Of a stretch of 64,000 bases of DNA, positions 1-8,059 are shown one piece after another. Each line of letters starts with the position of its first letter. Within the stretch, counting starts at the first letter, position 1. The stretch is from positions 2,884,501 to 2,948,500 of the forward strand of contig NZ_VIWV01000001.1 in the NCBI RefSeq assembly GCF_007829875.1. The letters run 5' to 3'. A program made the position numbers and the translations under genes. The notes below the pieces were generated by a model that saw only the letters and a list, made by a program, of their open reading frames with translations, had not been told where the DNA came from and ran no database searches. Source of the stretch: Streptomyces capillispiralis (GTDB lineage Bacteria; Actinomycetota; Actinomycetes; Streptomycetales; Streptomycetaceae).

Positions 1-1191
1 CCATTCGCGGTGGGAACCGGTGTCGGCGTTGAAGGTGATCGTCACCTTGCCGCCGGGCAGGCCGCCGCCCTCCTCGATGAGCCTCTTGGCCTCGTCGGGC
101 CGGTACTCACAGGCCTCCCCGCACAGGCCCTCCTGGAAGCCGCCGTCCTCGCCGAGGACGGGAGAGGTCCAGTCGGTGGCGGGGGTGCGGGTCCTCTGGA
201 AGATGGTGTCGGTGATCTGCTCGCGGTCGATCGCCATGGACAGGCCCTTGCGGACCTTCTCCGCGCCGGCGGTGCTCCAGTTCCTGTCGTAGTGGGGGAA
301 GGCGAGGGTCTGGATGATGCCGGCGGGGGTGTTGAGGTAGCGGTCGCCGAGGTCGTTCCTCACGTTCTTCAGCTGGGCGGCGGGGATGTCGTCGGCCAGG
401 TCGAGGTTGCCGGCCATCAGGTCGGTGTAGGCGGTGTTGTTGTCGGTGTAGACCTTGAGGTCGACGCCGCCGTTCTGCGCCTTGTCGGGGCCGGGGTAGT
501 CCTCGCGGGTGCGCAGGGCCATCTGCGAGCCGCGCGTGTAGGAGTCGACCACGTAGGGGCCGTTGCCGACGGGCTTCTTGACCCAGGCGTCGTGGTCGTC
601 GAAGAAGGCGCGGGGCAGTGGGGCGAAGGCGTTGTAGCCGAGGGTGTCGGGGAAGGTCGAGAACTTCTGGGTGAGCCGGACGGTGAAGGTCCGGTCGTCG
701 ACCACCTTCAGCCCGGAGAGGGTGTCGGCGGTCTGTGTGCCGCCCTCCTCGGGGTGGACCTTGTCGTAGCCCTCGATGTAGCCGAAGAAGTAGGAGTTGC
801 GCTGGTTGTTCTTCAGGCTCGCGCCGTAGTTCCAGGCGTCGACGAAGGACCGGGCGGTGACCTTCTCGCCGTTGCTGAAGGTCCAGCCGTCCTTGATGGT
901 GACGCGGAAGTTCTGCGAGTCGGAGGTCTCGATCCTCTCGGCGACCATGTCCTTGGCCTCGCCGGTCCGCGGGTCGTAGCGCTTCAGACCGCGGAAGATC
1001 ATGTCGAGGACCTTGCCGCCCTGGACCTCGTTGGTGTTGGCCGGCTCCAGCGGGTTCTGCGGATCGCCCCAGGAGGCGCTCAGCACGGCGCCGGTGTCGC
1101 TGCCGCCGCCGTCACCGCCTCCGCAGGCCGTCGCGGCGAGGGCGACCGCCACCGCACAGGCGGCCCGTCGGGCGTGCGGGGCTCGGCGCAT
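1..1191 (-). CDS. Peptide ABC transporter substrate-binding lipoprotein (C-terminus beyond window)
   Basis: Extracellular solute-binding protein, family 5 (OppA/DppA type), expected to be lipid-anchored outside the membrane and to deliver peptides to an ABC importer. The frame begins at ATG 1191 and is open to base 1, giving 397 codons; the C-terminal part lies outside the window. The N-terminus is Arg-rich and then hydrophobic, ending in LAATAC, a plausible lipobox followed by a Gly/Ser/Asp linker. Downstream there is typical family-5 text (TFSNGEKVTARSFVDAW, FSTFPDTLGYNAFAPLP). It follows bldKE but is separated from it by a strong hairpin at 1313-1367, so it probably has its own promoter while possibly sharing the BldK permease. 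The substrate is unknown. Confidence 0.9.
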   Translation of the reverse strand, partial: MRRAPHARRAACAVAVALAATACGGGDGGGSDTGAVLSASWGDPQNPLEPANTNEVQGGKVLDMIFRGLKRYDPRTGEAKDMVAERIETSDSQNFRVTIKDGWTFSNGEKVTARSFVDAWNYGASLKNNQRNSYFFGYIEGYDKVHPEEGGTQTADTLSGLKVVDDRTFTVRLTQKFSTFPDTLGYNAFAPLPRAFFDDHDAWVKKPVGNGPYVVDSYTRGSQMALRTREDYPGPDKAQNGGVDLKVYTDNNTAYTDLMAGNLDLADDIPAAQLKNVRNDLGDRYLNTPAGIIQTLAFPHYDRNWSTAGAEKVRKGLSMAIDREQITDTIFQRTRTPATDWTSPVLGEDGGFQEGLCGEACEYRPDEAKRLIEEGGGLPGGKVTITFNADTGSHREW

Positions 1192-1312
1192 GGGGTGCCT
1201 CCTCGTACGTACGTGGACCTTCACGCCAATATCAAGGCAAAAGGATCACTTCGCACATGTACGGCGCCTGTCCGGGGCCGACACCAGCCATATGTACGTA
1301 TGAAGAACGCGG

Positions 1313-1367
1313 ACGAGCAGCGGCTGCCGCGCGCCCCTGACGGGGGCGTACGGCAGCCGCTGCTCGT
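1313..1367 (-). terminator. Hairpin terminator after the bldK operon
   Basis: A perfect 17-bp inverted repeat (1313-1329 with 1351-1367) encloses a second small hairpin (CGCCCC/GGGGGCG). It lies 19 bp beyond the bldKE stop. No U-tract is needed for terminators in this group. It separates the operon from the second binding-protein gene. Confidence 0.75.
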
Positions 1368-1385
1368 GGACTCCTGGACGGGGCG

Positions 1386-2501
1386 TCAGTCCTTCTCGAC
1401 GCCCTCCATGGCCTTCAGGGCCGGGTCGAGGACGACGTCCTCGGTACGGGCCCCGGTGCTCGGGTCCTCCGGGAAGTGGCAGGCCGTCAGGTGGCCCTCA
1501 CGGTTGCCGGAGATCTGCACCAGCGGCGGCTCCTCGGTGGCGCACTTGTCCTGCGCCTTCCAGCAGCGGGTGCGGAAGCGGCAGCCGGACGGCGGCATGA
1601 TCGGCGAGGGCACGTCACCGGCGAGCCGGATGCGCTCCCGGTTGTCGACCTCGTCGTCCATGGCCACCTCGGGCACGGCCGACAGCAGGGCGTGGGTGTA
1701 GGGGTGCCGGGGACGGTTGTAGATCGAGTCCCGGTCGCCGACCTCGACCACCTTGCCGAGGTACATCACGGCCACGCGCTGCGAGAAGTGCCGGACGACC
1801 GCGAGGTCGTGGGCGATGAACAGGAAGGCGATGCCCAGCTCTTCCTGGACCTTCTGGAGCAGGTTGACGACCTGCGCCTGGATCGACACGTCCAGCGCGG
1901 AGACCGGCTCGTCGGCGACGATCAGCTTCGGGTTGAGCGCGAGGGCACGGGCGACGCCGATGCGCTGGCGCTGGCCGCCGGAGAACTCGTGCGGGAAGCG
2001 GTTGTAGTGCTCGGGGTTGAGGCCGACGAGCTCGAGCAGCTCGCGCACCTTCTTCTCCCGGCCGCCCGCCGGGTTGATCCCGTTGACCTCCATCGGCGAC
2101 TTGATGATCGTGCCGACGGTCTGCCGCGGGTTCAGCGAGGAGTACGGGTCCTGGAAGATCATCTGGATCTCGGACCGCACGGACGCCATCTTCCTGCGCG
2201 AGGCGTGCGTGATGTCCTGGCCCGCGTACGTGATCCTGCCGCCGGTCGGCTCCAGGAGCCGGGTGATGAGCCGGCCCGTGGTCGACTTGCCGCAGCCCGA
2301 CTCACCCACCAGGCCGACGCTCTCGCCGACGCCGACGGTCAGGTCGACGTTGTCGACCGCCTGCACGGCGCCGACCTTCCGTTTGATCGGGAAGCCGCCG
2401 TAGATCGGGAAGTGTTTGGTCAGGCCCTCCACCGTCAGCAGCGTCTCGGCGGACGCACCGGTGGAGCCCTGCTGTGCGGGGAGGGTGAGGTTGTCGCTCA
2501 T
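1386..2501 (-). CDS. bldKE: Oligopeptide ABC transporter ATPase (OppF/DppF type), BldKE-like
   Basis: Cytoplasmic ATPase subunit of a peptide importer, 371 aa. Walker A is GESGCGKST (about residues 66-74), the ABC signature is FSGGQRQR (173-180) and Walker B is LIVADEP (193-199). A C-terminal oligo_HPY-type extension contains the CRFRTRCWKAQDKC cysteine cluster seen in OppD/OppF proteins. The ATG at 2501 follows the bldKD stop by about 13 bases with an AGGGAG ribosome site. It is the last gene of a five-gene operon whose order (permease, binding protein, permease, ATPase, ATPase) matches bldKA-E. In S. coelicolor BldK imports an extracellular signal needed for aerial growth. The symbol is inferred from order and neighbourhood, not from alignment. 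Confidence 0.88.
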   Translation of the reverse strand: MSDNLTLPAQQGSTGASAETLLTVEGLTKHFPIYGGFPIKRKVGAVQAVDNVDLTVGVGESVGLVGESGCGKSTTGRLITRLLEPTGGRITYAGQDITHASRRKMASVRSEIQMIFQDPYSSLNPRQTVGTIIKSPMEVNGINPAGGREKKVRELLELVGLNPEHYNRFPHEFSGGQRQRIGVARALALNPKLIVADEPVSALDVSIQAQVVNLLQKVQEELGIAFLFIAHDLAVVRHFSQRVAVMYLGKVVEVGDRDSIYNRPRHPYTHALLSAVPEVAMDDEVDNRERIRLAGDVPSPIMPPSGCRFRTRCWKAQDKCATEEPPLVQISGNREGHLTACHFPEDPSTGARTEDVVLDPALKAMEGVEKD

Positions 2502-2514
2502 GTCTCGGATCTCC

Positions 2515-3576
2515 CTAGCGCAGCCGGGGCTGGATCTTGTCGATGAAGATGGTCTGCTTCTGTTCCGCCGTCAGGTGGCACGCGGCCGCGCGGCCTTCGC
2601 CGAGCGGCGGGCGCTCGGTGCTGCACCGGTCGCCCCCCACCTCGCCGGTGAAGGCGCAGCGCGGGTGGAAGGGGCAGCCGGAGGGCGGGTTGAGCAGGCT
2701 GGGCGGGGACCCGGGGATCGGGTTCAGCGCCTGCGAGGTGTCGCCGCCGAGCCGCGGCATCGAGCTGAGCAGGCCCCAGGTGTAGGGGTGCTTGGGCTCG
2801 CGCAGCACCTCGCGGACGCCACCGCGCTCCACGGCCCGGCCCGAGTACATCACCAGCAGGTCGTCGGCCATGTCGGAGATGACGCCGAGGTCGTGGGTGA
2901 TGAAGATGATCGCGGAGCCGAACTCCTGCTGGAGGTCCTTGAGCAGGTCGAGGATCTGCGCCTGGACCGTCACGTCCAGGGCGGTGGTCGGCTCGTCCGC
3001 GATCAGCAGGTCGGGGTCGCAGACCAGCGCCATGGCGATCATGGCGCGCTGGCGCATACCGCCGGAGAACTGATGCGGGTAGTCGTCCACCCGGGACGTG
3101 GGCTGAGGGATGCCGACCTTGGTCAGCATCTCGATCGCCCGCTCCCGCGCCTCCTTCTTGGAGGCACCGGTGTGCTTCATGAACGGCTCGGCGATCTGCC
3201 GGCCCACCGTGTAGTACGGCGAGAGCGCCGTCAGCGGGTCCTGGAAGATCATCGCGACCTTGTTGCCGCGGAGCTTCTCCATCTCCTTCTCGGAGGCGGT
3301 GACCAGGTCCTGCCCCTCGAGGAGGATCTCGCCCTCGACGGTGGTGGTCTTGGGGTTGTGCAGGCCGAGGACCGTCAGGTTGGTGACGGACTTGCCGGAG
3401 CCCGACTCGCCCACGATGCCGAGCGTCTTGCCGCGTTCGACGTCGAAGGACAGCCCGTCGACCGCCTTGACGATGCCGTCCTCAGTGGAGAACCGCACCC
3501 GCAGGTCGCGGACCGAGAGGAAGGAGTCCGGCCCGGTCGGGGCCTTCTCGCCTTCGGTCTTGGTCAGTGTGGTCAC
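2515..3576 (-). CDS. bldKD: Oligopeptide ABC transporter ATPase (OppD/DppD type), BldKD-like
   Basis: Second ATPase subunit of the peptide importer, 353 aa; OppD and OppF proteins pair as a heterodimer beneath the two permeases. Walker A is GESGSGKS (about 56-63), the signature is FSGGMRQR (170-177) and Walker B is LLIADEP (190-196). The C-terminal oligo_HPY region carries the [12 protein letters not shown] motif. Start is GTG 3576 with AGGAG about 7 bases upstream; that ribosome site overlaps the stop of bldKC, so the two genes are probably translationally coupled. Confidence 0.88.
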   Translation of the reverse strand: MTTLTKTEGEKAPTGPDSFLSVRDLRVRFSTEDGIVKAVDGLSFDVERGKTLGIVGESGSGKSVTNLTVLGLHNPKTTTVEGEILLEGQDLVTASEKEMEKLRGNKVAMIFQDPLTALSPYYTVGRQIAEPFMKHTGASKKEARERAIEMLTKVGIPQPTSRVDDYPHQFSGGMRQRAMIAMALVCDPDLLIADEPTTALDVTVQAQILDLLKDLQQEFGSAIIFITHDLGVISDMADDLLVMYSGRAVERGGVREVLREPKHPYTWGLLSSMPRLGGDTSQALNPIPGSPPSLLNPPSGCPFHPRCAFTGEVGGDRCSTERPPLGEGRAAACHLTAEQKQTIFIDKIQPRLR

Positions 3577-3586
3577 GGTGTTTCTC

Positions 3587-4564
3587 CTAGCTGAGCCGCA
3601 CGCGCGGGTCGATGTAGGCGTACGCGAGGTCGACGATGATGTTCAGGATCAGGATGAAGAAGGCCCCGAACAGCATGACGCCCATGGTCACCGGCAGGTC
3701 CTTGGTGAGCGACGAGTCGACCGCGAGACGGCCGATGCCGGCCAGGTCGAACGTGAACTCCGTGACCACCGCGCCGGACAGCAGCGCGCTGAGGTCCATG
3801 CCGAGGATCGTGACCATCGGGATGAGCGAACCACGCCAGGCGTAGCGGAAGAAGACGTACCGCTGCCGCATGCCCTTGGCGCGCGCGGTGCGGACGTGCT
3901 CCTCCTGCAACTGCTCGATCATGGTCGAGCGGGACATACGCGTGTACTGGGCGGTGAAGATGGTGGCCATCACCAGCCAGGGGATGAGCATGCCGAGGGC
4001 CCAGGTGAAGGGGTTCTCGGTGAACGGATAGTACTTCGGGTTCTCCATCAGGCCCGAGCTGTACACCAGGATGCCGAGGACGATCGGGCCCAGGAAGTAG
4101 ATCTGGAACGAGCTGAGCACGATCGAGGCGCCGCTGACGAGCTTGTCGACGACCGTGCCGCGCTTCCAGGCGGCGAGCAGACCCGAGCCGAGGCCCAGCG
4201 TCAGGAAGATCACCAGACCGCCGACGGTCAGGGACAGCGTCGTCGGGAAGCGATCGATGATGGAGTCCCACACGAAGGTGCCGGTGTCGAAGGAAACACC
4301 CAGGCACGGCGCGGAGCAGTGCCCCTGCGGGAAGTCACGGCCGGCCACGATGCCCGACATGAACTCCCAGAACTGGGTGGTGATGGGCTTGTCCAGGCCC
4401 AGGTTCTCGCGGATCACCGCGAGGTTCTCCGGCGAGCAGTTCTTGCCGCAGGACAGCGCAGCGAAGTCCTGGGGGATCGTATAGAACAGGAAGAACGTGA
4501 AGGCGCCGATCAGGAACATGATGACGACGGCGCCGATCAGCCTGCGGATGAGGAACTGAAGCAT
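3587..4564 (-). CDS. bldKC: Oligopeptide ABC transporter permease (OppB/DppB type), BldKC-like
   Basis: Integral membrane permease of the peptide importer, 325 aa. The N-terminal segment IRRLIGAVVIMFLIGAFTFF is the first membrane helix, followed by a long extracytoplasmic loop containing two Cys (CGKNC) and then about five further helices. The EAA-like loop that contacts the ATPases is visible around EEHVRTARAKGMRQRYVFFRYAWRGSLIP. It lies 104 bp behind bldKB, with a hairpin in between, and 10 bp before bldKD. Length and topology match DppB/OppB. Confidence 0.88.
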   Translation of the reverse strand: MLQFLIRRLIGAVVIMFLIGAFTFFLFYTIPQDFAALSCGKNCSPENLAVIRENLGLDKPITTQFWEFMSGIVAGRDFPQGHCSAPCLGVSFDTGTFVWDSIIDRFPTTLSLTVGGLVIFLTLGLGSGLLAAWKRGTVVDKLVSGASIVLSSFQIYFLGPIVLGILVYSSGLMENPKYYPFTENPFTWALGMLIPWLVMATIFTAQYTRMSRSTMIEQLQEEHVRTARAKGMRQRYVFFRYAWRGSLIPMVTILGMDLSALLSGAVVTEFTFDLAGIGRLAVDSSLTKDLPVTMGVMLFGAFFILILNIIVDLAYAYIDPRVRLS

Positions 4565-4613
4565 GGCGGGTGGATGCTCTCTTCGAAACGCGGCGGCAGG
4601 GAGGGGGTACCGT

Positions 4614-4651
4614 CCGCGGGGGTGCGCTCCGCCTGGCGCACACCCCCGCGG
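4614..4651 (-). terminator. Intra-operon hairpin between bldKB and bldKC
   Basis: CCGCGGGGGTGCGC (4614-4627) pairs with GCGCACACCCCCGCGG (4636-4651), leaving a 2-nt bulge and an 8-nt loop. Its position directly after the binding-protein gene suggests partial termination or 3'-end protection. That would give more binding protein than permease, which is common in ABC importer operons. Confidence 0.6.
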
Positions 4652-4668
4652 TCAGCCGAGCTGACGGG

Positions 4669-6471
4669 TTACGGCTGCTTCAGGTACAGGTCGTTGATGT
4701 CGATGTAGCTCGACTCGTTGCTGTACTTGGCGCCACCGATGTTCGAACCGAAGAGCTGGATCTGCTTCGAGTAGTAGACCGGGGCGGCCGGGTTGATCTC
4801 CTCCACGATGCGGTGGTGAGCCTGCTCCCAGGTCTTGGCGGCCTCCTCCGGCTGCTGCGTGAGGGCCTTCTCGATCAGCTCGTTGACCTGCGCGTCGTTG
4901 ATGTGCGAGTAGTTCGACGCACCGTCCTGGACCTGCGTGCCGTCGTAGACGGGGGTGATGACCGTGGACGGGGACGGCCAGTCCTGGCCCCAGCCGGTCA
5001 TGTACAGGTCGTACGGGTTCTTCAGCTTGCCGACCTGCTCGTAGAAGCTGGCCCGGTCGATCTCCTTCGCCTGGATGTCGAAGCCGATCTTGTTGAGCGC
5101 GTCCTTGATGATGACCATCTGGGCCTGGCCGCGCGGGGTGTTGGAGTAGGCGTAGGTGAGCTTCGTGCCCTCCTTGACACCCGCCTCCTTCAGCAGCTGC
5201 TTGGCCTTCTCCGGGTCGCCGTTGGGCTTCTTCAGCTTGCCGAACGGGTCGTAGGTGGCGTCGAAGCCCGGCAGGGTCGGGGCGAGCAGACCGCCGGCGA
5301 TCTCACCGCCGTAGCGGCCGCCGTCCGCCTGAACCATGGACTGGTTCGGGATCGCGTACGTGATCGCGTCCCGGATCTTCTTGTCCTTCATCCGGTCCAG
5401 GTTGAAGGTCAGCTGCCACACGTAGGGCTGGTAGCCCTGGATGGTGCGCTTCTTGGCCTCCGCGTCACCGATGACCGTGGACATCTGGGCCGGGTCCACC
5501 GAGTCCGTGAACTGGATGGCGTTCTTGGCCTCGCCCTGGTCGGCGATCAGACGCTTGGTCTGGCTGGGCTGGTCGATGGTGCTGGTGAAGTTGTAGCCGT
5601 CGACGTACTGGTGGCGCACCGAGTCCGTCTTGGGGTCCCACTGGTCGTTCTTGACCAGCTTCATCGACTTGCCCGGCTTGTACTCGGCGATCTTGTAGGG
5701 GCCGAGCGCGGCGGGGGCGTCGTCGTACTTCTCCTTCGTGTCCTGCTTCTCGGGCACGATGGCGTAGCCGGCCATGGCCAGGGCCTGCGGGAGGTCCGGG
5801 CGCGGCTGGTCGAAGTGGAAGACGACCGTCTTGTCGTCCGGCGTCTCCAGCACGGAGTCCGGCAGGTGCTTGCCCTTGTACGGGCCGTCCGGCAGGTCCT
5901 TGCGGTAGTCGGCGCCCGACAGCCAGGTCTGGACGTACGTCGGACCGTCGAAGATGACCTTCGAGTACTGGCGCTCGATGGTGTGGCGGACGTCGGCCGA
6001 GGTGATCTCGTTGCCGTCCTCGTCCTTGACGCCGTCCTTGAGCTTGTACGTCCAGGTCTTGCCGCCGTCGGAGGACTGGCCGGAGTCGGTGGCGACGTCA
6101 CCGACGACGGTGAGGTTGCCCTCCTCGTCCTCCTGGAAGTTCGTCAGACCGCGGTGGACCAGGTTGGCGAACTGGCCGGCGTCGCTGACGTAGATCTGGC
6201 CCGGGTCCATGTGGCTCAGGTCCGACTGCATGTAGACGTTGATGAAGCCACCGGACTTGGCCCCGGCGACCTCCTCGGCCGGGCCGTTGGAGGCGGCCGC
6301 GTCGGCGTAGGCGACAGGATCCTGCTGCTCGGCAGCGTCCTTCTGGGACTTCGAGTCGTCCTTGCCCTTGCTGCCACTGCCGTTGTCACCGGAGCAGCCG
6401 GTGAGCGCCAGGGAGCCGGCCACGATGGCCACGGCGATGGCACGCGCGGTGCGCGTTCTGATGGGCTTCAT
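4669..6471 (-). CDS. bldKB: Oligopeptide-binding lipoprotein, BldKB-like
   Basis: Family-5 extracellular solute-binding lipoprotein, 600 aa, the ligand receptor of the importer. The ATG at 6471 is chosen because AGGTAGGTG lies about 10 bases upstream and the protein then begins MKPIRTR, a hydrophobic segment and the lipobox LTGC (Cys26). The frame is open for 31 more codons upstream, without a signal sequence. A Ser/Asp/Lys-rich linker follows the Cys, then family-5 motifs such as FINVYMQSDLSHMDPGQIY and a C-terminal repeat of MTGWGQDWPSP type. It sits between the two permease genes, the arrangement seen in S. coelicolor bldK. Confidence 0.88.
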   Translation of the reverse strand: MKPIRTRTARAIAVAIVAGSLALTGCSGDNGSGSKGKDDSKSQKDAAEQQDPVAYADAAASNGPAEEVAGAKSGGFINVYMQSDLSHMDPGQIYVSDAGQFANLVHRGLTNFQEDEEGNLTVVGDVATDSGQSSDGGKTWTYKLKDGVKDEDGNEITSADVRHTIERQYSKVIFDGPTYVQTWLSGADYRKDLPDGPYKGKHLPDSVLETPDDKTVVFHFDQPRPDLPQALAMAGYAIVPEKQDTKEKYDDAPAALGPYKIAEYKPGKSMKLVKNDQWDPKTDSVRHQYVDGYNFTSTIDQPSQTKRLIADQGEAKNAIQFTDSVDPAQMSTVIGDAEAKKRTIQGYQPYVWQLTFNLDRMKDKKIRDAITYAIPNQSMVQADGGRYGGEIAGGLLAPTLPGFDATYDPFGKLKKPNGDPEKAKQLLKEAGVKEGTKLTYAYSNTPRGQAQMVIIKDALNKIGFDIQAKEIDRASFYEQVGKLKNPYDLYMTGWGQDWPSPSTVITPVYDGTQVQDGASNYSHINDAQVNELIEKALTQQPEEAAKTWEQAHHRIVEEINPAAPVYYSKQIQLFGSNIGGAKYSNESSYIDINDLYLKQP

Positions 6472-6571
6472 GATGCCGATGCACCTACCTGTCGATAGTT
6501 GTCCACGAGTGCTGCCTGACGGTCCGGTCACCCGGCACGGGGGCGGCAGCTCCCCCACCACCAATGGACGG

Positions 6572-7618
6572 TTAGCGTCCGGTCTTGGGGTCGAATGCGT
6601 CCCGGACGGAGTCTCCGAGAAGGTTGAAGGTGAGGACGAAGATCACCAGCGCCGCGCCCGGGAAGAACATGAACATCGGGTCCTGCTCGTACACGTCGGC
6701 GCCGATGGCGAACATGCGGCCCCAGTCGGGAGTCGGCTCGACGAAGCCGACACCGATGAACGAGAGGAAGGCGATGGTGAGGATCGTGCTCGGGAGGATG
6801 TAGGTGGCCTGCACCAGGATCGGTGTGACGATGTTCGGCAGGATCTCCTTGCGCACGATGCGCCAGGGAGAGGCACCGGACACCTTGGCCGCCTCCACGA
6901 ACTCCCTGTCAGCCAGCGAGAGAACGGAACTGCGCACCAGACGGGCCAGGCCCATCCAGCCGAGGAACCACATCACCAGGATGATCGCCACGGCCCGCAG
7001 GTAGGTGGGGGTCTCGTCCTGCGGGTCGACGAACATCGCGGTGACCACGGGCATGAAGGCGATGAAGAACAGCTGCTGCGGGAAGGCCAGGAAGAAGTCC
7101 GTGACCCGGCCGATCCAGTAGTCCACCCGGCCGCCGAAGTAGCCCATGATCATGCCGATGATCACGCCGGTGACCACGCACAGGGTCGTGACGACCACGG
7201 CCATGTACAGCGAGGTGCGCATGCCGTACAGCAGCATCGTGAACACGTCACGGCCGAGCTTGGGCTCCACGCCGAACCAGAACTCGCCCGACATGCCGCC
7301 GAAGGAACCGGTGGGCATGGCGAAGTCGTCCAGGAGGAACGGGTAGTCCGGCTCCTGCGCGTACAGCGTGTAGGGATTCTTGCCGTACACCTTCGCGATG
7401 AGCGGAGCGAGCGCCGCGACCACGAAGAAGAAAATCACTACGCACGCGGAAACGACTCCGGTACGGTCGCGCTTGAAGCGCTGCCACATCAACTGGCCGG
7501 GGGAACGACCCTCGGGCTGCTTCTCGCCCTGGGCGACCGCGTTCTCCGTGGTCGCTGCGAGCTCAGGGTCCAAGACAGCCGCGGACCCGGAGTCCTCGGC
7601 CTTGATTGGACTGGTCAT
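6572..7618 (-). CDS. bldKA: Oligopeptide ABC transporter permease (OppC/DppC type), BldKA-like
   Basis: First gene of the importer operon; 348-aa inner-membrane permease. A cytoplasmic N-terminus of about 60 residues is followed by a first helix (GVVSACVVIFFFVVAALAPL), an extracytoplasmic loop and about five helices. The coupling loop is near EFVEAAKVSGASPWRIVRKEILPN. Start ATG 7618 has GGGGGAC about 8 bases upstream. DppC-type permeases normally follow DppB; here the C-type gene is first and is separated from the B-type gene by the binding protein, the bldK arrangement. Confidence 0.88.
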   Translation of the reverse strand: MTSPIKAEDSGSAAVLDPELAATTENAVAQGEKQPEGRSPGQLMWQRFKRDRTGVVSACVVIFFFVVAALAPLIAKVYGKNPYTLYAQEPDYPFLLDDFAMPTGSFGGMSGEFWFGVEPKLGRDVFTMLLYGMRTSLYMAVVVTTLCVVTGVIIGMIMGYFGGRVDYWIGRVTDFFLAFPQQLFFIAFMPVVTAMFVDPQDETPTYLRAVAIILVMWFLGWMGLARLVRSSVLSLADREFVEAAKVSGASPWRIVRKEILPNIVTPILVQATYILPSTILTIAFLSFIGVGFVEPTPDWGRMFAIGADVYEQDPMFMFFPGAALVIFVLTFNLLGDSVRDAFDPKTGR

Positions 7619-8059
7619 CGTGTTCGTCCCCCGGGGGGTTGGAGAGTTGAGCGCAGCACAGATACCGGCAGGTTCTGTGGTTTGGGGGAACTTTCGCCAA
7701 ACGAGTCAACGCGCGTCAAGGGCGGAAGACATAGGGATCTCCCTACCGTCCATATTTTGAGCAAAAATTGCAAAGATTGACATCTACGCGCGCTTGACAC
7801 CTCTCTGGACAAACCGGCAAATCGGTCAAATGCCCACAGCATTTTGTTTACATGTCCGAAACGTGTCGGCGTGCACACCGATATGCGAACGTACCCTTAC
7901 GGTTCCCGGGGGTCACAGGGGCCCCGTGGGCTCGCGACGGCGGACCCGGCGGCGGCCCCGTACGATGGAGTGAGGCCGAGGCGTGTTCAGCCCGGCAGGG
8001 CCCGCACACCACAGACGCTCGTGCGGGACATACCTCAGCACTCCGGGAGTACGCCTTTC
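7619..8059. promoter_or_regulatory. Divergent control region between bldKA and typA
   Basis: 441 bp without a convincing gene, serving both the bldK operon (left) and typA (right). It includes an A/T-rich patch around 7750-7850, unusual for this genome, with two TTGACA hexamers on the plus strand (7777-7782 and 7794-7799) but no good -10 partner at 17 bases. A TACGAT hexamer at 7961-7966 could be a -10 for typA, again without a clear -35. Transcription starts cannot be fixed from sequence alone. Confidence 0.4.

Noticed and set aside
10..1701. Long plus-strand open frame at the left edge
   Set aside because: Val/Gly-rich shadow opposite the binding-protein and bldKE genes; no domain text or ribosome site.
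7777..7799. Two TTGACA hexamers as definite typA promoters
   Set aside because: No acceptable -10 hexamer lies 16-18 bases downstream of either.
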